Of a stretch of DNA of 64,000 nucleotides, positions 26,185 to 34,485 are shown piece after piece. The DNA comes from Pseudooceanicola pacificus. Its GTDB lineage: Bacteria > Pseudomonadota > Alphaproteobacteria > Rhodobacterales > Rhodobacteraceae. Position numbers and translations under genes: made by a program. The notes below the pieces were generated by a model. That model did not search any database. It was given only the letters and a program-made list of their open reading frames with translations, and had not been told where the DNA came from. Within the stretch, counting starts at the first letter, position 1; each line of letters opens with the position of its first letter. Location: positions 349,681 through 413,680 of the forward strand of contig NZ_WNXQ01000004.1 in assembly GCF_009789075.1 (NCBI RefSeq), given 5' to 3'.

Positions 26185-27099
26185 CTAGGTCCGGGTCTGG
26201 GTCTTGATCGCGGCGATGACGAAATCCAGGAAGACCCGGATGCGCGAGGCCAGGTGTTCCTGGTTCACGAACAGGGCATGAACAGGCTCTCGGTCGCCGG
26301 GATTGAAATCCTCCAGCACGGGGACGAGGCGGCCGGCCTGAATGTCCGGCATCACGTGAAATTCGGACAGGCGGGCCAGGCCAAGCCCCGCGATGGCGAG
26401 GCGGCGCATCGTCTCACCATTGTCCACCTGGATATTGCCGCTCACCGGCTGGTCGATCCGGGTGGGGGTGCCCTTCTCCATCTCCTGAAAGGGCCAGATG
26501 TCCAGGCTGCGCTTGAGGTTGAAGTTCAGGCAGTTGTGCTGCTTCAGGTCGTTGGGATGCTTGGGCATGCCGAACTTTTCCAGATAGGCCGGCGCGGCCA
26601 CGACATGGCGGGGGCTTTCCAGCAGCTTGCGCGCCTTGAGCGACGAATCCACCAGCTTGCCCGTGCGGATCGCCACATCGGCGCGTTGATAGATCAGATC
26701 CACCGGCAGGTCGCTCTGCACCAGGTTCAGCACGATGCCGGGATAGGCCGCAAGGAAATCGGGGATGATCGGCTGCAGGCAATGTTGCGCGAACGGGATG
26801 TTGGAATTGACCGACAGGATACCGCTCGCATCGTCGGAGGCATGGGTCACCATCCGCTCGGATTGTTCGATGTCGCAAACGATCTTGTGCGCCCGGTCAT
26901 AAAAGACCTCGCCTTCGCGGGTGAGCTGGAGACCGCGCGTCGAACGCACCACCAGCGACACGCCCAGCCGGTCCTCAAGCCGCGAGATGAGCTTGCTGAT
27001 CGCCGAGGGCGTGAGGTGCAGCGCACGGGCCGCCGCGCTGAAGTTGCCGTATTCGACAACCCTGACGAACACTTCCATTTCGCCGCCTCTGTTCAGCAT
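26185..27099 (-). CDS. LysR family transcriptional regulator
   Basis: A 304-residue LysR protein. The winged helix spans about residues 8-66 (VRVVEYGNFSAAARALHLT, then SAISKLISRLEDRLGVSLV), followed by a substrate-binding domain (PDFLAAYPGIVLNLV, VDLIYQRADVAIRTG, RLAIAGLGLARLSEF). Start 27099 has AAAGGG upstream. It is divergent from the SDR-PRISE-cupin operon and sits between this and the sugar ABC operon. The intergenic region has a 10-bp inverted repeat and one copy of the TGTGAA dyad, so this is the best candidate for the regulator of the three-promoter regulon described in the findings. Confidence 0.93.
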   Translation of the reverse strand: MLNRGGEMEVFVRVVEYGNFSAAARALHLTPSAISKLISRLEDRLGVSLVVRSTRGLQLTREGEVFYDRAHKIVCDIEQSERMVTHASDDASGILSVNSNIPFAQHCLQPIIPDFLAAYPGIVLNLVQSDLPVDLIYQRADVAIRTGKLVDSSLKARKLLESPRHVVAAPAYLEKFGMPKHPNDLKQHNCLNFNLKRSLDIWPFQEMEKGTPTRIDQPVSGNIQVDNGETMRRLAIAGLGLARLSEFHVMPDIQAGRLVPVLEDFNPGDREPVHALFVNQEHLASRIRVFLDFVIAAIKTQTRT

Positions 27100-27133
27100 C
27101 GCAGACCCTTTCCCGGGTGATCCCCACAGTTCC

Positions 27134-27189
27134 CACTTGTGAAACGAATTCAAAAATCATGTGCCAGATAGCTCTCATGTTCACAAGTG
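27134..27189. promoter_or_regulatory. Operator region between lysR and SDR genes
   Basis: A perfect 10-bp inverted repeat CACTTGTGAA (27134-27143) / TTCACAAGTG (27180-27189), 36 bases apart. The left arm also forms the compact dyad TGTGAA-ACGAA-TTCAAA (27138-27154). This layout fits a LysR tetramer touching two sites on a divergent promoter. Confidence 0.65.
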
Positions 27190-27257
27190 AGAAATGTGCG
27201 AGTTTCCGCGGGACCAGAATGCCACCCGGCAGATCGCGGAACTTTAGGGAGAGACAG

Positions 27258-28040
27258 ATGGATTTTGGCTTGGACGGAAAGGTCGTCGTGGTGACGGGCG
27301 GCAGCTCGGGCATCGGGTTCGCGACCGCCAAGAGCTTTCACGACGAAGGTGCGATCGTGGTGATCAACGGGCGCGACGAGGCAAAGCTTGCGGCCGCAAC
27401 GGCCGAGATCGGGCCGCGCGCCAAAGGGGTCGTGGCCGATCTGACAACCGCCGAGGGCACGCAGGCCCTGCATGCATTCGCCGAAGGATTCGGCCCGGTT
27501 GCGGTTCTGGTGAACAACATCGGGCGCTTCGACGTGGAGGAGTTTCAATCCATCAGCGACGAACGCTGGCACGAATATTTCGACATCAACGTGATGACGG
27601 GCATCCGCATCACGCGGCCCGTCCTCAAATCCATGCTGGAACGTGACGCCGGATCGGTGATCTTCATCGCCTCCGAGGCGGCGATCCGCTCGATCCCCTT
27701 CATGGTGCATTATTCGGTGACGAAGACCGCGCAACTGGGCCTGTCGCGGGCGCTGGCCGAGATGACCCGCGGCACCAATGTCCGGGTCAACACCTACCTG
27801 CCGGGGCCGACCGCAACCCAGAGCGTCAGAGACTATTTCGAGGAAATCGCCACCGAGCGGGGCGTTTCCTTCGACGAGGTGATGAAGGGCTTTTTCGAAA
27901 ACGATCAGCCCGGATCGCTGATCCAGCGGCTTATCGACCCCGAAATGCATGGCCGGGCGATTGTCCAGCTGGCCACGAATACCGCGATGAATGGCACGAC
28001 GCAGCGCGCCGACGGCGGCGCCATCCATTCGATCCTGTAG
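27258..28040 (+). CDS. SDR family oxidoreductase
   Basis: A 260-residue classical short-chain dehydrogenase. Cofactor motif TGGSSGIG near residue 14, NNIGR near 89, catalytic Ser in FIASEA and Tyr-x3-Lys in HYSVTKTA. An arginine (NGRDEAK) after strand 2 suggests NADP(H). Start 27258 follows AGGGAGAGA. It is the first gene of a three-gene operon with the PRISE-like reductase and a cupin. It probably oxidises or reduces a hydroxyl on the compound imported by the neighbouring sugar-type ABC system; the substrate is unknown. Confidence 0.9.
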   Translation: MDFGLDGKVVVVTGGSSGIGFATAKSFHDEGAIVVINGRDEAKLAAATAEIGPRAKGVVADLTTAEGTQALHAFAEGFGPVAVLVNNIGRFDVEEFQSISDERWHEYFDINVMTGIRITRPVLKSMLERDAGSVIFIASEAAIRSIPFMVHYSVTKTAQLGLSRALAEMTRGTNVRVNTYLPGPTATQSVRDYFEEIATERGVSFDEVMKGFFENDQPGSLIQRLIDPEMHGRAIVQLATNTAMNGTTQRADGGAIHSIL

Positions 28041-28063
28041 ACCCTCAAGCCAAGAGAATTCCC

Positions 28064-29131
28064 ATGTACGAGAAAAGAGCTCTAGTTGTCGGGGCCACCG
28101 GCATCGTCGGCCTGAACGTGGCCGAACACCTGTCCGATCTGGGAGGCTGGGAGATCCACGGCCTGTCCCGGCGGCCCCCGCTCGGGTCGTCCTTCATGAC
28201 CAGCCACAAGGTCGACCTGCTGGACCGCGAGGCGGCCATCGCGGCGCTGTCCGATCTGGCGCCAACGCATATCTATTACTGCACCTGGACGCTTGGCCGG
28301 AACGAGGACGAGAATATCCGCCTCAACAGCGGGATGCTGCGGACCGTTCTGGACGCCTTTGCCGGCAAGTCCTGTGTCGAGCATGTCGCCGTCGTGACAG
28401 GCACCAAGCACTATCTCGGCCCGTTCGAGGACTACGCAAAGAACACGCCGGTGACCCCCTTCCGCGAAGACGCCGCGCGGCTGGAAAAGATGAACTTCTA
28501 CTACGCGCTGGAAGACGTGGTGATGGAGTATGCCGCGCGGGCCGGTTTTGGCTGGTCGGTGCATCGCTCGCACACCATCATCGGCTACGCGGTCGGCAAC
28601 CTGATGAACATCGGGGCCACGCTCGCGGCCTATGCGTCGATCTGCAAGGAAACCGGCGCGCCCTTCGTGTTTCCGGGCCATCCCACGGCCTGGAACGGGT
28701 TGAACGACATCACCGACGCGCGTCTGCTGGCCAGGCAGATCGTCTGGGCTTCGACAGAGCCCAATGCCCGCAACGAGGCCTTCAACACCGCCAATGGCGA
28801 CGTCTTCCGCTGGCAGAGGCTGTGGGCCGAAATCGCCGCCTATTTCGATATTCCGGTGGGCGAATATCCAGGCGTCTACAACTCGCTCGACGAGCGGATG
28901 AAGGACATGGGGCCGATCTGGGACGGCCTGGTCCAGAAGCACGGGCTTCAACCTATCGCGCTGGACCGGCTGGCCTCTCCCTGGCACACGGACCTCGACC
29001 TTGGCCGGCCGATGGAATGCGTGAACTCGATGAACAAGAGCCGCAAGCTGGGCTTTGACGGGTTTCAGGACACGACGCGCTCCTTCGTCGACGTGTTCGA
29101 CCGTCTGCGCCGGGAACGGGTCATCCCATGA
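28064..29131 (+). CDS. PRISE-like (progesterone 5-beta-reductase/iridoid synthase family) SDR
   Basis: A 355-residue extended SDR. The N-terminal VVGATGIVG loop (8-16) binds the nucleotide and LSRRPP follows strand 2. The motifs VTGTKHYLGPF with Lys115 and NFYYALED with Tyr146/147 replace the classical YxxxK and are diagnostic of the PRISE family, whose plant members reduce enones such as progesterone or 8-oxogeranial. Bacterial members exist but their substrates are mostly unknown. It lies 23 bases after the SDR gene and overlaps the cupin gene (ATGA). Probable role: NADPH-dependent reduction of an activated double bond in the same pathway. Confidence 0.85.
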   Translation: MYEKRALVVGATGIVGLNVAEHLSDLGGWEIHGLSRRPPLGSSFMTSHKVDLLDREAAIAALSDLAPTHIYYCTWTLGRNEDENIRLNSGMLRTVLDAFAGKSCVEHVAVVTGTKHYLGPFEDYAKNTPVTPFREDAARLEKMNFYYALEDVVMEYAARAGFGWSVHRSHTIIGYAVGNLMNIGATLAAYASICKETGAPFVFPGHPTAWNGLNDITDARLLARQIVWASTEPNARNEAFNTANGDVFRWQRLWAEIAAYFDIPVGEYPGVYNSLDERMKDMGPIWDGLVQKHGLQPIALDRLASPWHTDLDLGRPMECVNSMNKSRKLGFDGFQDTTRSFVDVFDRLRRERVIP

Positions 29132-29553
29132 CCCCGGACACCACCGACACAGCGGCCAGCGGGGCGCCCGAGCCGCCCGCACATTGGAGCGCCGACCTGC
29201 GCGAGGAATACCTCGCCGGGGGGCGGGACAACGGCAGGGTCGGCAAGGTGCTGCTGTCGGAAACCGCCCGGGTGCGGGTCTGGGCGCTCTCTCTCGCGCC
29301 GGGCGAGCGGGCCGGGTTCCACCGCCATCAGCTCGATTACTTCTGGACGGTGCTCGGGCCCGGCCGTGCCCGTTCGCGCTATGCGACGGGCGCGGTCTGC
29401 GAGACGGATTACCACGCCGGGATGACGCGGCATTTCGCCTTCGCCGCGGGGGACTGCATGATCCACGATCTGGAAAATATCGGCGAGACGACCCTGTCGT
29501 TCACGACGGTCGAATTCCTCGACAGCGCCAACCCGCCCCTCCCGCTGGGTTGA
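29128..29553 (+). CDS. Cupin-domain protein
   Basis: A 141-residue single-cupin protein. The first cupin motif reads PGERAGFHRHQLDYFWTVLG, and the second half has FAAGDCMIHDLENIGETTL. The HxH in FHRHQ could bind metal. The start overlaps the PRISE-like stop (ATGA), so it belongs to the same operon. It could be an isomerase, a small dioxygenase-like enzyme or a binding protein; the sequence does not decide. Confidence 0.75.
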   Translation: MTPDTTDTAASGAPEPPAHWSADLREEYLAGGRDNGRVGKVLLSETARVRVWALSLAPGERAGFHRHQLDYFWTVLGPGRARSRYATGAVCETDYHAGMTRHFAFAAGDCMIHDLENIGETTLSFTTVEFLDSANPPLPLG

Positions 29554-29557
29554 GCAT

Positions 29558-29591
29558 CGCCGCCGCCCGGGGTCGATACCGGGCGGCGGCG
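29558..29591. terminator. Strong bidirectional terminator
   Basis: Perfect 13-bp stem CGCCGCCGCCCGG / CCGGGCGGCGGCG with an 8-base loop, 4 bases after the cupin stop and 6 bases from the convergent nifU-like stop. On the plus strand it is followed by GTCTTGTT. Confidence 0.8.
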
Positions 29592-29597
29592 GTCTTG

Positions 29598-29903
29598 TTA
29601 CGAGGCGGACCCGACGGGCGCGGCCCCGAGGATCCCCGCCAGCCGGGCAAGGGTGCGCGGGCTGGACCGGACCTGCCCGCATTCGACCTCGGTGATCCCG
29701 TCGACCGCCAGCAGGGCGGTGCGCACGGGGCCGACAAATGTCATGGCGATGTTCGGGCAGGCACGACACGCCCCCACAAGCTGGACCTGCACTCTGCCCT
29801 CCTGCCGGCTGTCCTCGACCACACGGATATCTCCGCCGTGGCCAAGGATCAGCGGCCGGACCATGTCGAGCGCCTGTGCAAGCTGCTGCTGATCAATCGC
29901 CAT
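29598..29903 (-). CDS. NifU C-terminal-like Fe-S scaffold protein
   Basis: A 101-residue protein that consists only of the NifU/Nfu C-terminal domain: HGGDIRVVED (usually DGGDVEL), VQVQLVGACRACPNIAMT with the CxxC cluster-binding pair and the following TALLAVDGITEV. Such proteins hold and pass on Fe-S clusters. It is translationally coupled to the amidohydrolase upstream (TGATG overlap), an unexpected partner. It might serve cluster insertion into a Rieske or other Fe-S enzyme of the catabolic region; that is inference. Confidence 0.85.
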   Translation of the reverse strand: MAIDQQQLAQALDMVRPLILGHGGDIRVVEDSRQEGRVQVQLVGACRACPNIAMTFVGPVRTALLAVDGITEVECGQVRSSPRTLARLAGILGAAPVGSAS

Positions 29904-30910
29904 CAGACCAGACCCAGTTCGCGTTTCTTGACCTCTAGGTCGATGCCCAGACCCCGCGCGAAGGACTTGCCCAGGATGTTCTCGCGCATCTCGCGGGTGA
30001 TTTCCGGATAGCCGTAATTGTCCTGCAGTTCGTCTGGAAACTGCATCGTGGCGACGGTGTCGATATAGGTCTGGACATGGGGCCAGATGAAGGCCTCGGA
30101 CCCGTAACAGATGCGGTCCGAACCGACGTAGAGCAGGGCGTCACCCAGCCGGTGCAGCATCTTGTGCGGCTGCAGGTAGTACTGATTGAACCAGAGCGGC
30201 AGGATCAGGTACATGTTCTCGAACCGGCTGGCGATCGAGATTGTCTCGTCCACATAGGGGTCGCCCAGATGGTGGATGCCAAAGTTCAGCTCGGGAAAAT
30301 CCGCCGCCGCATATTGCAGATCGTTGGGGCGAAAGGCCTCGACCGGGCCCAGTTCCAGCGGAAAGCCCTTGTGGAACTGCACCATCTTGATGCCAAGCTC
30401 GATGGCCTTTTCCCACAGCGGATAGGCGATGTCGCGGTCGTCGGCTCGCCAGCTGCAGCCGCGTGACTGGTACTGGTAGAACTTCATCGACACGGCGCCC
30501 AGCTCGGTGACCTGGCGTTCCATCTCTTGCAGCGCAAAGTCCAGGCCCTGGTAGACGGGATCGACACCGCCGGTCAGCACGATGCGCTGCGGATTGGACT
30601 CGACCAGCGCATGGCTCAGCTCGACAGGGCCAAGGCCCGCGCGCCAGTGGGCGAACAGCGGAACGGAGCAGGCACAGGCCATGTCCGTATCGGCGTTTTC
30701 GAACAGCATCTTGTTGCCCCAGTCGAGATCGGGGTTCGAAAAGGTCTCGACCTCGGGGGGCGGTCCGCGCCGTCCGGTCAGATTGATGAAACCCGTCAAC
30801 TGGTCACGAAGGATGCGCACGCGCCGCCCGTCCTGGCCCTTCTTGATCTGGGTGTCGCTGAAATCCTGACAATGCACAGCCGCATCAAAGACGAACATCC
30901 CGTCCTTCAT
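29903..30910 (-). CDS. Amidohydrolase family protein (ACMSD-like TIM barrel)
   Basis: A 335-residue metal-dependent hydrolase or decarboxylase of the amidohydrolase-2 type. Likely metal ligands are in FDAAVHC near the N-terminus, VQFHKGFPL, FGIHHLGDPY and LYVGSDRICYGSEAF near the C-terminus. The first motif reads AAVH instead of the common THxH, so the metal site may differ. Start: ATG 30910 with GGGAGG 6 bases upstream; a GTG directly before it is the alternative. It is divergent from the transketolase operon with a shared TGTGAA dyad in between, and coupled to the NifU-like gene. Confidence 0.8.
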   Translation of the reverse strand: MKDGMFVFDAAVHCQDFSDTQIKKGQDGRRVRILRDQLTGFINLTGRRGPPPEVETFSNPDLDWGNKMLFENADTDMACACSVPLFAHWRAGLGPVELSHALVESNPQRIVLTGGVDPVYQGLDFALQEMERQVTELGAVSMKFYQYQSRGCSWRADDRDIAYPLWEKAIELGIKMVQFHKGFPLELGPVEAFRPNDLQYAAADFPELNFGIHHLGDPYVDETISIASRFENMYLILPLWFNQYYLQPHKMLHRLGDALLYVGSDRICYGSEAFIWPHVQTYIDTVATMQFPDELQDNYGYPEITREMRENILGKSFARGLGIDLEVKKRELGLV

Positions 30911-31008
30911 CACGTTCCTCCCGAAAGTAAGACATGGCGGCAGCGCCGCCCCAGCCGAGGCTAGCAGCGCGGGTGACGCGCGAGAGAGCGAAGAAACACC
31001 ACGACTGA

Positions 31009-31025
31009 TGTGAATTTATTTCAAA
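31009..31025. promoter_or_regulatory. TGTGAA-N5-TTCAAA dyad in the amidohydrolase/transketolase promoter
   Basis: TGTGAA-TTTAT-TTCAAA in the 167-bp divergent gap, 52 bases upstream of the transketolase start. It is the same pattern as 21352-21368 and 27138-27154. Confidence 0.55.
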
Positions 31026-31077
31026 TCTGGGCCCCCGGTTTTTCCGCTAGAGACAGGGCACTACTCGGGAGGATTTG

Positions 31078-31971
31078 ATGACGACCGCCACGACACCGCA
31101 TGCCACCCCGGCGCTTTCGGCCGATACCCGCTTTGCGCCCGATGCCGAGAGGGTTCGGCTGTTGAAGGACAGGGCCAGGTTCAGCCGCCTTGAAACCGTC
31201 CGCCTGATCGAGATCGCGAAAGTCGGCCATTACACCTCGGCCTTTTCGGCGGCCGAGCTGTTCTCGGTCCTCTACTACGACGCGATGCGGCTGTCGGATG
31301 ACCCGAACTGGGCAGACCGCGACCGGTTCATGATGGGCAAGGGACATGCCGCCGTGGGCCTGTTTCCCATCCTCGCGGACCTTGGATATTTCGGGCGCGA
31401 CATTCTGGACGGATACACCCGGCTCGGGAATCCGCTGGGCGATCATCCCGACATGACCAAGGTGCCGGGGATCGACTTCTCATCCGGATCCATCGGCCAC
31501 GCCCTTTCAGCGGGCTGCGGCATGGCGCTGTCGGCCCGGATGCAGGGGCAGGACTATGTCACCTATGTCATGATCGGCGACGGCGAATTGCAGGAAGGCC
31601 AGGTCTGGGAAGCGGCTCTTTTCGGGGCGCATTACGGTCTGTCCAACCTGGTCGGGATCATCGACCGCAATGGCTATCAGCTTGACGGCGCGGTGGACGA
31701 CGTGATCGGCGTCGAACCCATCGTCGACAAATGGCAGGCCTTCGGCTGGGAGGTCCACGTGGTCGACGGGCATGACGTCACCGCCCTGGCGACCCTGTTC
31801 CGGGCGCTGCGTGCCGATGCGGCCCGCACACGGCCGGCGATGGTTGTCGCCCGGACCGTGAAAGGCAAGGGCGTGTCCTACATGGAGACGGACCCGGGCT
31901 GGCATCTCGGCTATCTCGACCCGGGCGATGCCGAACGCGCGATTGCCGAAATCAACGCGATGGAGGCATGA
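31078..31971 (+). CDS. Transketolase, N-terminal subunit
   Basis: A 297-residue protein with the thiamine-diphosphate-binding half of transketolase. Visible are MGKGHAAVGLFP, the GSIGHALSAGCGMA block, and the ThDP motif that opens with GDGELQEGQVWEAA and closes with IIDRNGYQLDG. Split transketolases of this type occur in sugar and aromatic catabolic clusters. ATG 31078 is preferred (GGGAGGA upstream) to the TTG directly before it. The stop overlaps the C-terminal subunit start (ATGA). Probable role: transfer of a two-carbon unit in breakdown of the sugar-like substrate. Confidence 0.92.
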   Translation: MTTATTPHATPALSADTRFAPDAERVRLLKDRARFSRLETVRLIEIAKVGHYTSAFSAAELFSVLYYDAMRLSDDPNWADRDRFMMGKGHAAVGLFPILADLGYFGRDILDGYTRLGNPLGDHPDMTKVPGIDFSSGSIGHALSAGCGMALSARMQGQDYVTYVMIGDGELQEGQVWEAALFGAHYGLSNLVGIIDRNGYQLDGAVDDVIGVEPIVDKWQAFGWEVHVVDGHDVTALATLFRALRADAARTRPAMVVARTVKGKGVSYMETDPGWHLGYLDPGDAERAIAEINAMEA

Positions 31972-32954
31972 CCATGTCCGCAAGACCGCAATCCGCGAAC
32001 AGCTGGCAATACCGCGCGCTCAACGCGCTGACGCCGGGCCTCGATCACTTCTCCGATGCGCTTCTCGATGAAATCGCGGCGGGCGTTCCGATTGTCGCCG
32101 GCACGGCGGACCTTCAGTATTCCAACGGTCTGGAGAAATTCGCACGCCTCGCGCCGGACCGCTTTGTGCAGTTCGGCATATCCGAGCAGAACATGGTCTC
32201 GGCGGCGGCGGGAATGGCCGCTTGCGGCCAAAGCCCCTATGTCGCGACATTCGCCTCTTTCCTGGCGCTGCTGTGCTGTGAACAGATCAGGATGGACGTG
32301 GCCTATTCCAAGCTTCCGGTGCGGCTGGTCGGCCATCATGCGGGCATCTCGCTCGGCTTTTACGGCACCTCCCATCACGCGACCGAGGATCTGGCGATCA
32401 TGCGCGCGATTGCCGGGCTGGCGGTGGTTGCCCCCTCCGACGGCAATCAGCTGCGCTCCCTCATCCGCGCGGCGCGGGACTGGGCCGGGCCGATCTATTT
32501 CCGGATCGGCCGGGGGCGCGACCCCGAGATTTACGGCACCCCGCCGGTCCTTGAGATCGGCAAGGGGATCGAGCGCAGCACCGGACGCGACCTGACGATC
32601 ATCGCCACGGGATCGACCGTGCATCCCGCCGATCTGGCGGCCAAGGCGCTGACGGAGGCGGGCCATTCCGTCGGTCTGATCGACATGCACACCGTCAAGC
32701 CGCTCGACGCCGCGCTGATCCGCGATGTTGCGGGCCGGACCGGCCAGATCCTGACGGTCGAAGAGCACAATGTGCTGGGCGGCCTTGGCGGCGCGGTGGC
32801 CGAGGTGCTGGCGGATATCGGCGGCAGCGTCAGGCTGACACGGCACGGAATCATGGACGAATACAGCCTGATCGCGCCGCCGACGCATCTCTATCACCAT
32901 TACAGGCTCGATGCCGGGGGGATCGAGCAGGTCGCGCGGGGGCTGCTGTCGTGA
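31968..32954 (+). CDS. Transketolase, C-terminal subunit
   Basis: A 328-residue protein with the pyrimidine-binding and C-terminal domains of transketolase. The catalytic glutamate lies in FVQFGISEQNM, HHAGISLG follows, and the C-terminal domain has IATGSTVH and TVEEHNVLGGLGGAVAE. It forms the active enzyme with the upstream subunit. The start overlaps the upstream stop (ATGA), and a second ATG two codons later is an alternative. Its own stop overlaps the GTG start of the aldehyde dehydrogenase gene. Confidence 0.93.
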   Translation: MTMSARPQSANSWQYRALNALTPGLDHFSDALLDEIAAGVPIVAGTADLQYSNGLEKFARLAPDRFVQFGISEQNMVSAAAGMAACGQSPYVATFASFLALLCCEQIRMDVAYSKLPVRLVGHHAGISLGFYGTSHHATEDLAIMRAIAGLAVVAPSDGNQLRSLIRAARDWAGPIYFRIGRGRDPEIYGTPPVLEIGKGIERSTGRDLTIIATGSTVHPADLAAKALTEAGHSVGLIDMHTVKPLDAALIRDVAGRTGQILTVEEHNVLGGLGGAVAEVLADIGGSVRLTRHGIMDEYSLIAPPTHLYHHYRLDAGGIEQVARGLLS

Positions 32955-34408
32955 TCCCCGGGCTGAAGGACCCCGGCCTGTTTCGCACCCAGGCCTTCAT
33001 CGACGGCACCTGGACGGATGGCGCGCCCGACACCCGGATCAGCGTGAGCGATCCGGCAACGGGCGGCGGGATCGCCCTGGTCGCCAGCGTATCGGTCGCG
33101 CAGGCCGCGCAGGCGCTCGACAGCGCGGCGGCGGCCTGGTCGGCGTGGCGCGCGCAGACGGCAAAGGCCCGGGCGGATGTCCTGTTGGACTGGTATCGCC
33201 TGGTGCTGGAGGCACGCGAAGACCTCGCCCTGATCCTCACCTCGGAGCAGGGCAAACCGCTGGCCGAGGCCCTGGCCGAAATCGACTATGGCGCCTCGTA
33301 TATCCGCTGGTTCGCGGAAGAGGCGCGGCGGATCAACGGCGCCATTCTGCCCGGCCACCGCAGCGACGTGCTGTTGTCGGTGCGCAAGGAACCGATCGGA
33401 GTGGTGGCGGCCATCACGCCGTGGAATTTCCCCAATGCGATGATCACGCGAAAGGTGGCGCCCGCACTGGCCGCCGGATGCCCGGTTGTGCTGAAACCGG
33501 CCTCGGCCACGCCGCTCAGCGCACTGGCGCTGGCCGAACTCGCGCGGCGGGCCGGTGTTCCGGCGGGCGTGTTTTCCGTGGTCCCGTCGCGCGACTCCGC
33601 TACCATCGGGACGCTGTTCGCCACATCCGGCGTGGTGCGGAAACTGACGTTCACGGGCTCGACCGAAGTGGGCCGCCTGCTTCTGGCGCAGGCCGCGGGC
33701 ACCATCAAGAAATGTTCGATGGAACTGGGCGGCAATGCGCCGGTCCTCGTGTTCGACGACGCGGACATACCGACGGCGGTGCAGGGTGTTCTGGCGGCCA
33801 AGTTCCGGAACGCCGGCCAGACCTGCGTCTGCGCGAACCGCATCTATGTGCAGAGCGGCATCTATACCGCCTTTGCCGCCGCGCTGAGCGATGCCGTCAA
33901 GGGATTGACCGTCGGCGATGGCAGGCAGGCTGGCATCGCAATCGGGCCGTTGATCGACGAGGCCGCCGCCCGCAAGGTCGAAACGCTGCTCGCCGATGCC
34001 GTAGGGCAGGGGGCCAGGATCGCCGTTGGCGGCCAGCGCGCGGGCGCGGGCGGAACGTTCTTTCAACCGACGGTCGTCGCCGAGGTCACCGCGGCCATGC
34101 GTCTTGTGCAGGAAGAGATATTCGGCCCCGTCGCCCCCCTGGTGCGGTTTGCGACCGTGGAGGAAGCCATCGCGCTGGCCAATGCCTCCGATCACGGTCT
34201 GGCCGGGTATCTGTTCTCGCAGTCGCCCGCCACGATCGAGCGGATCACCAATGCCGTCGAGGTTGGGATGCTTGGGATCAACACGGGGGCGATCTCGACC
34301 GAAGTCGCGCCGTTCGGGGGTGTGAAACAGTCCGGCCTGGGCCGCGAAGGCGCGCAGCTTGGCATGGAGGACTACCTGGAAACGAAATATGTCTGTCAGC
34401 AGTTCTGA
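32951..34408 (+). CDS. NAD(P)-dependent aldehyde dehydrogenase, succinate-semialdehyde type
   Basis: A 485-residue aldehyde dehydrogenase of GabD-like length. Motifs: ITPWNFPNAMITRK for cofactor binding, TFTGSTEVGR, catalytic Glu in MELGGNAP and catalytic Cys in NAGQTCVCANR, with EEIFGPVAPL near the C-terminus. It starts with GTG at 32951, overlapping the transketolase stop (GTGA), so it is co-translated with the transketolase. It probably oxidises an aldehyde released by the transketolase or a semialdehyde further down the pathway; succinate semialdehyde as substrate is only a family guess. Confidence 0.9.
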   Translation: MIPGLKDPGLFRTQAFIDGTWTDGAPDTRISVSDPATGGGIALVASVSVAQAAQALDSAAAAWSAWRAQTAKARADVLLDWYRLVLEAREDLALILTSEQGKPLAEALAEIDYGASYIRWFAEEARRINGAILPGHRSDVLLSVRKEPIGVVAAITPWNFPNAMITRKVAPALAAGCPVVLKPASATPLSALALAELARRAGVPAGVFSVVPSRDSATIGTLFATSGVVRKLTFTGSTEVGRLLLAQAAGTIKKCSMELGGNAPVLVFDDADIPTAVQGVLAAKFRNAGQTCVCANRIYVQSGIYTAFAAALSDAVKGLTVGDGRQAGIAIGPLIDEAAARKVETLLADAVGQGARIAVGGQRAGAGGTFFQPTVVAEVTAAMRLVQEEIFGPVAPLVRFATVEEAIALANASDHGLAGYLFSQSPATIERITNAVEVGMLGINTGAISTEVAPFGGVKQSGLGREGAQLGMEDYLETKYVCQQF

Positions 34409-34485
34409 GGTCCGGCGGCTGCCTGTCAGCGCCCGGCGGCGACAGCACCTTCGTTGCCGGGCGGCGATCCGGCCCGGGCCAGATC

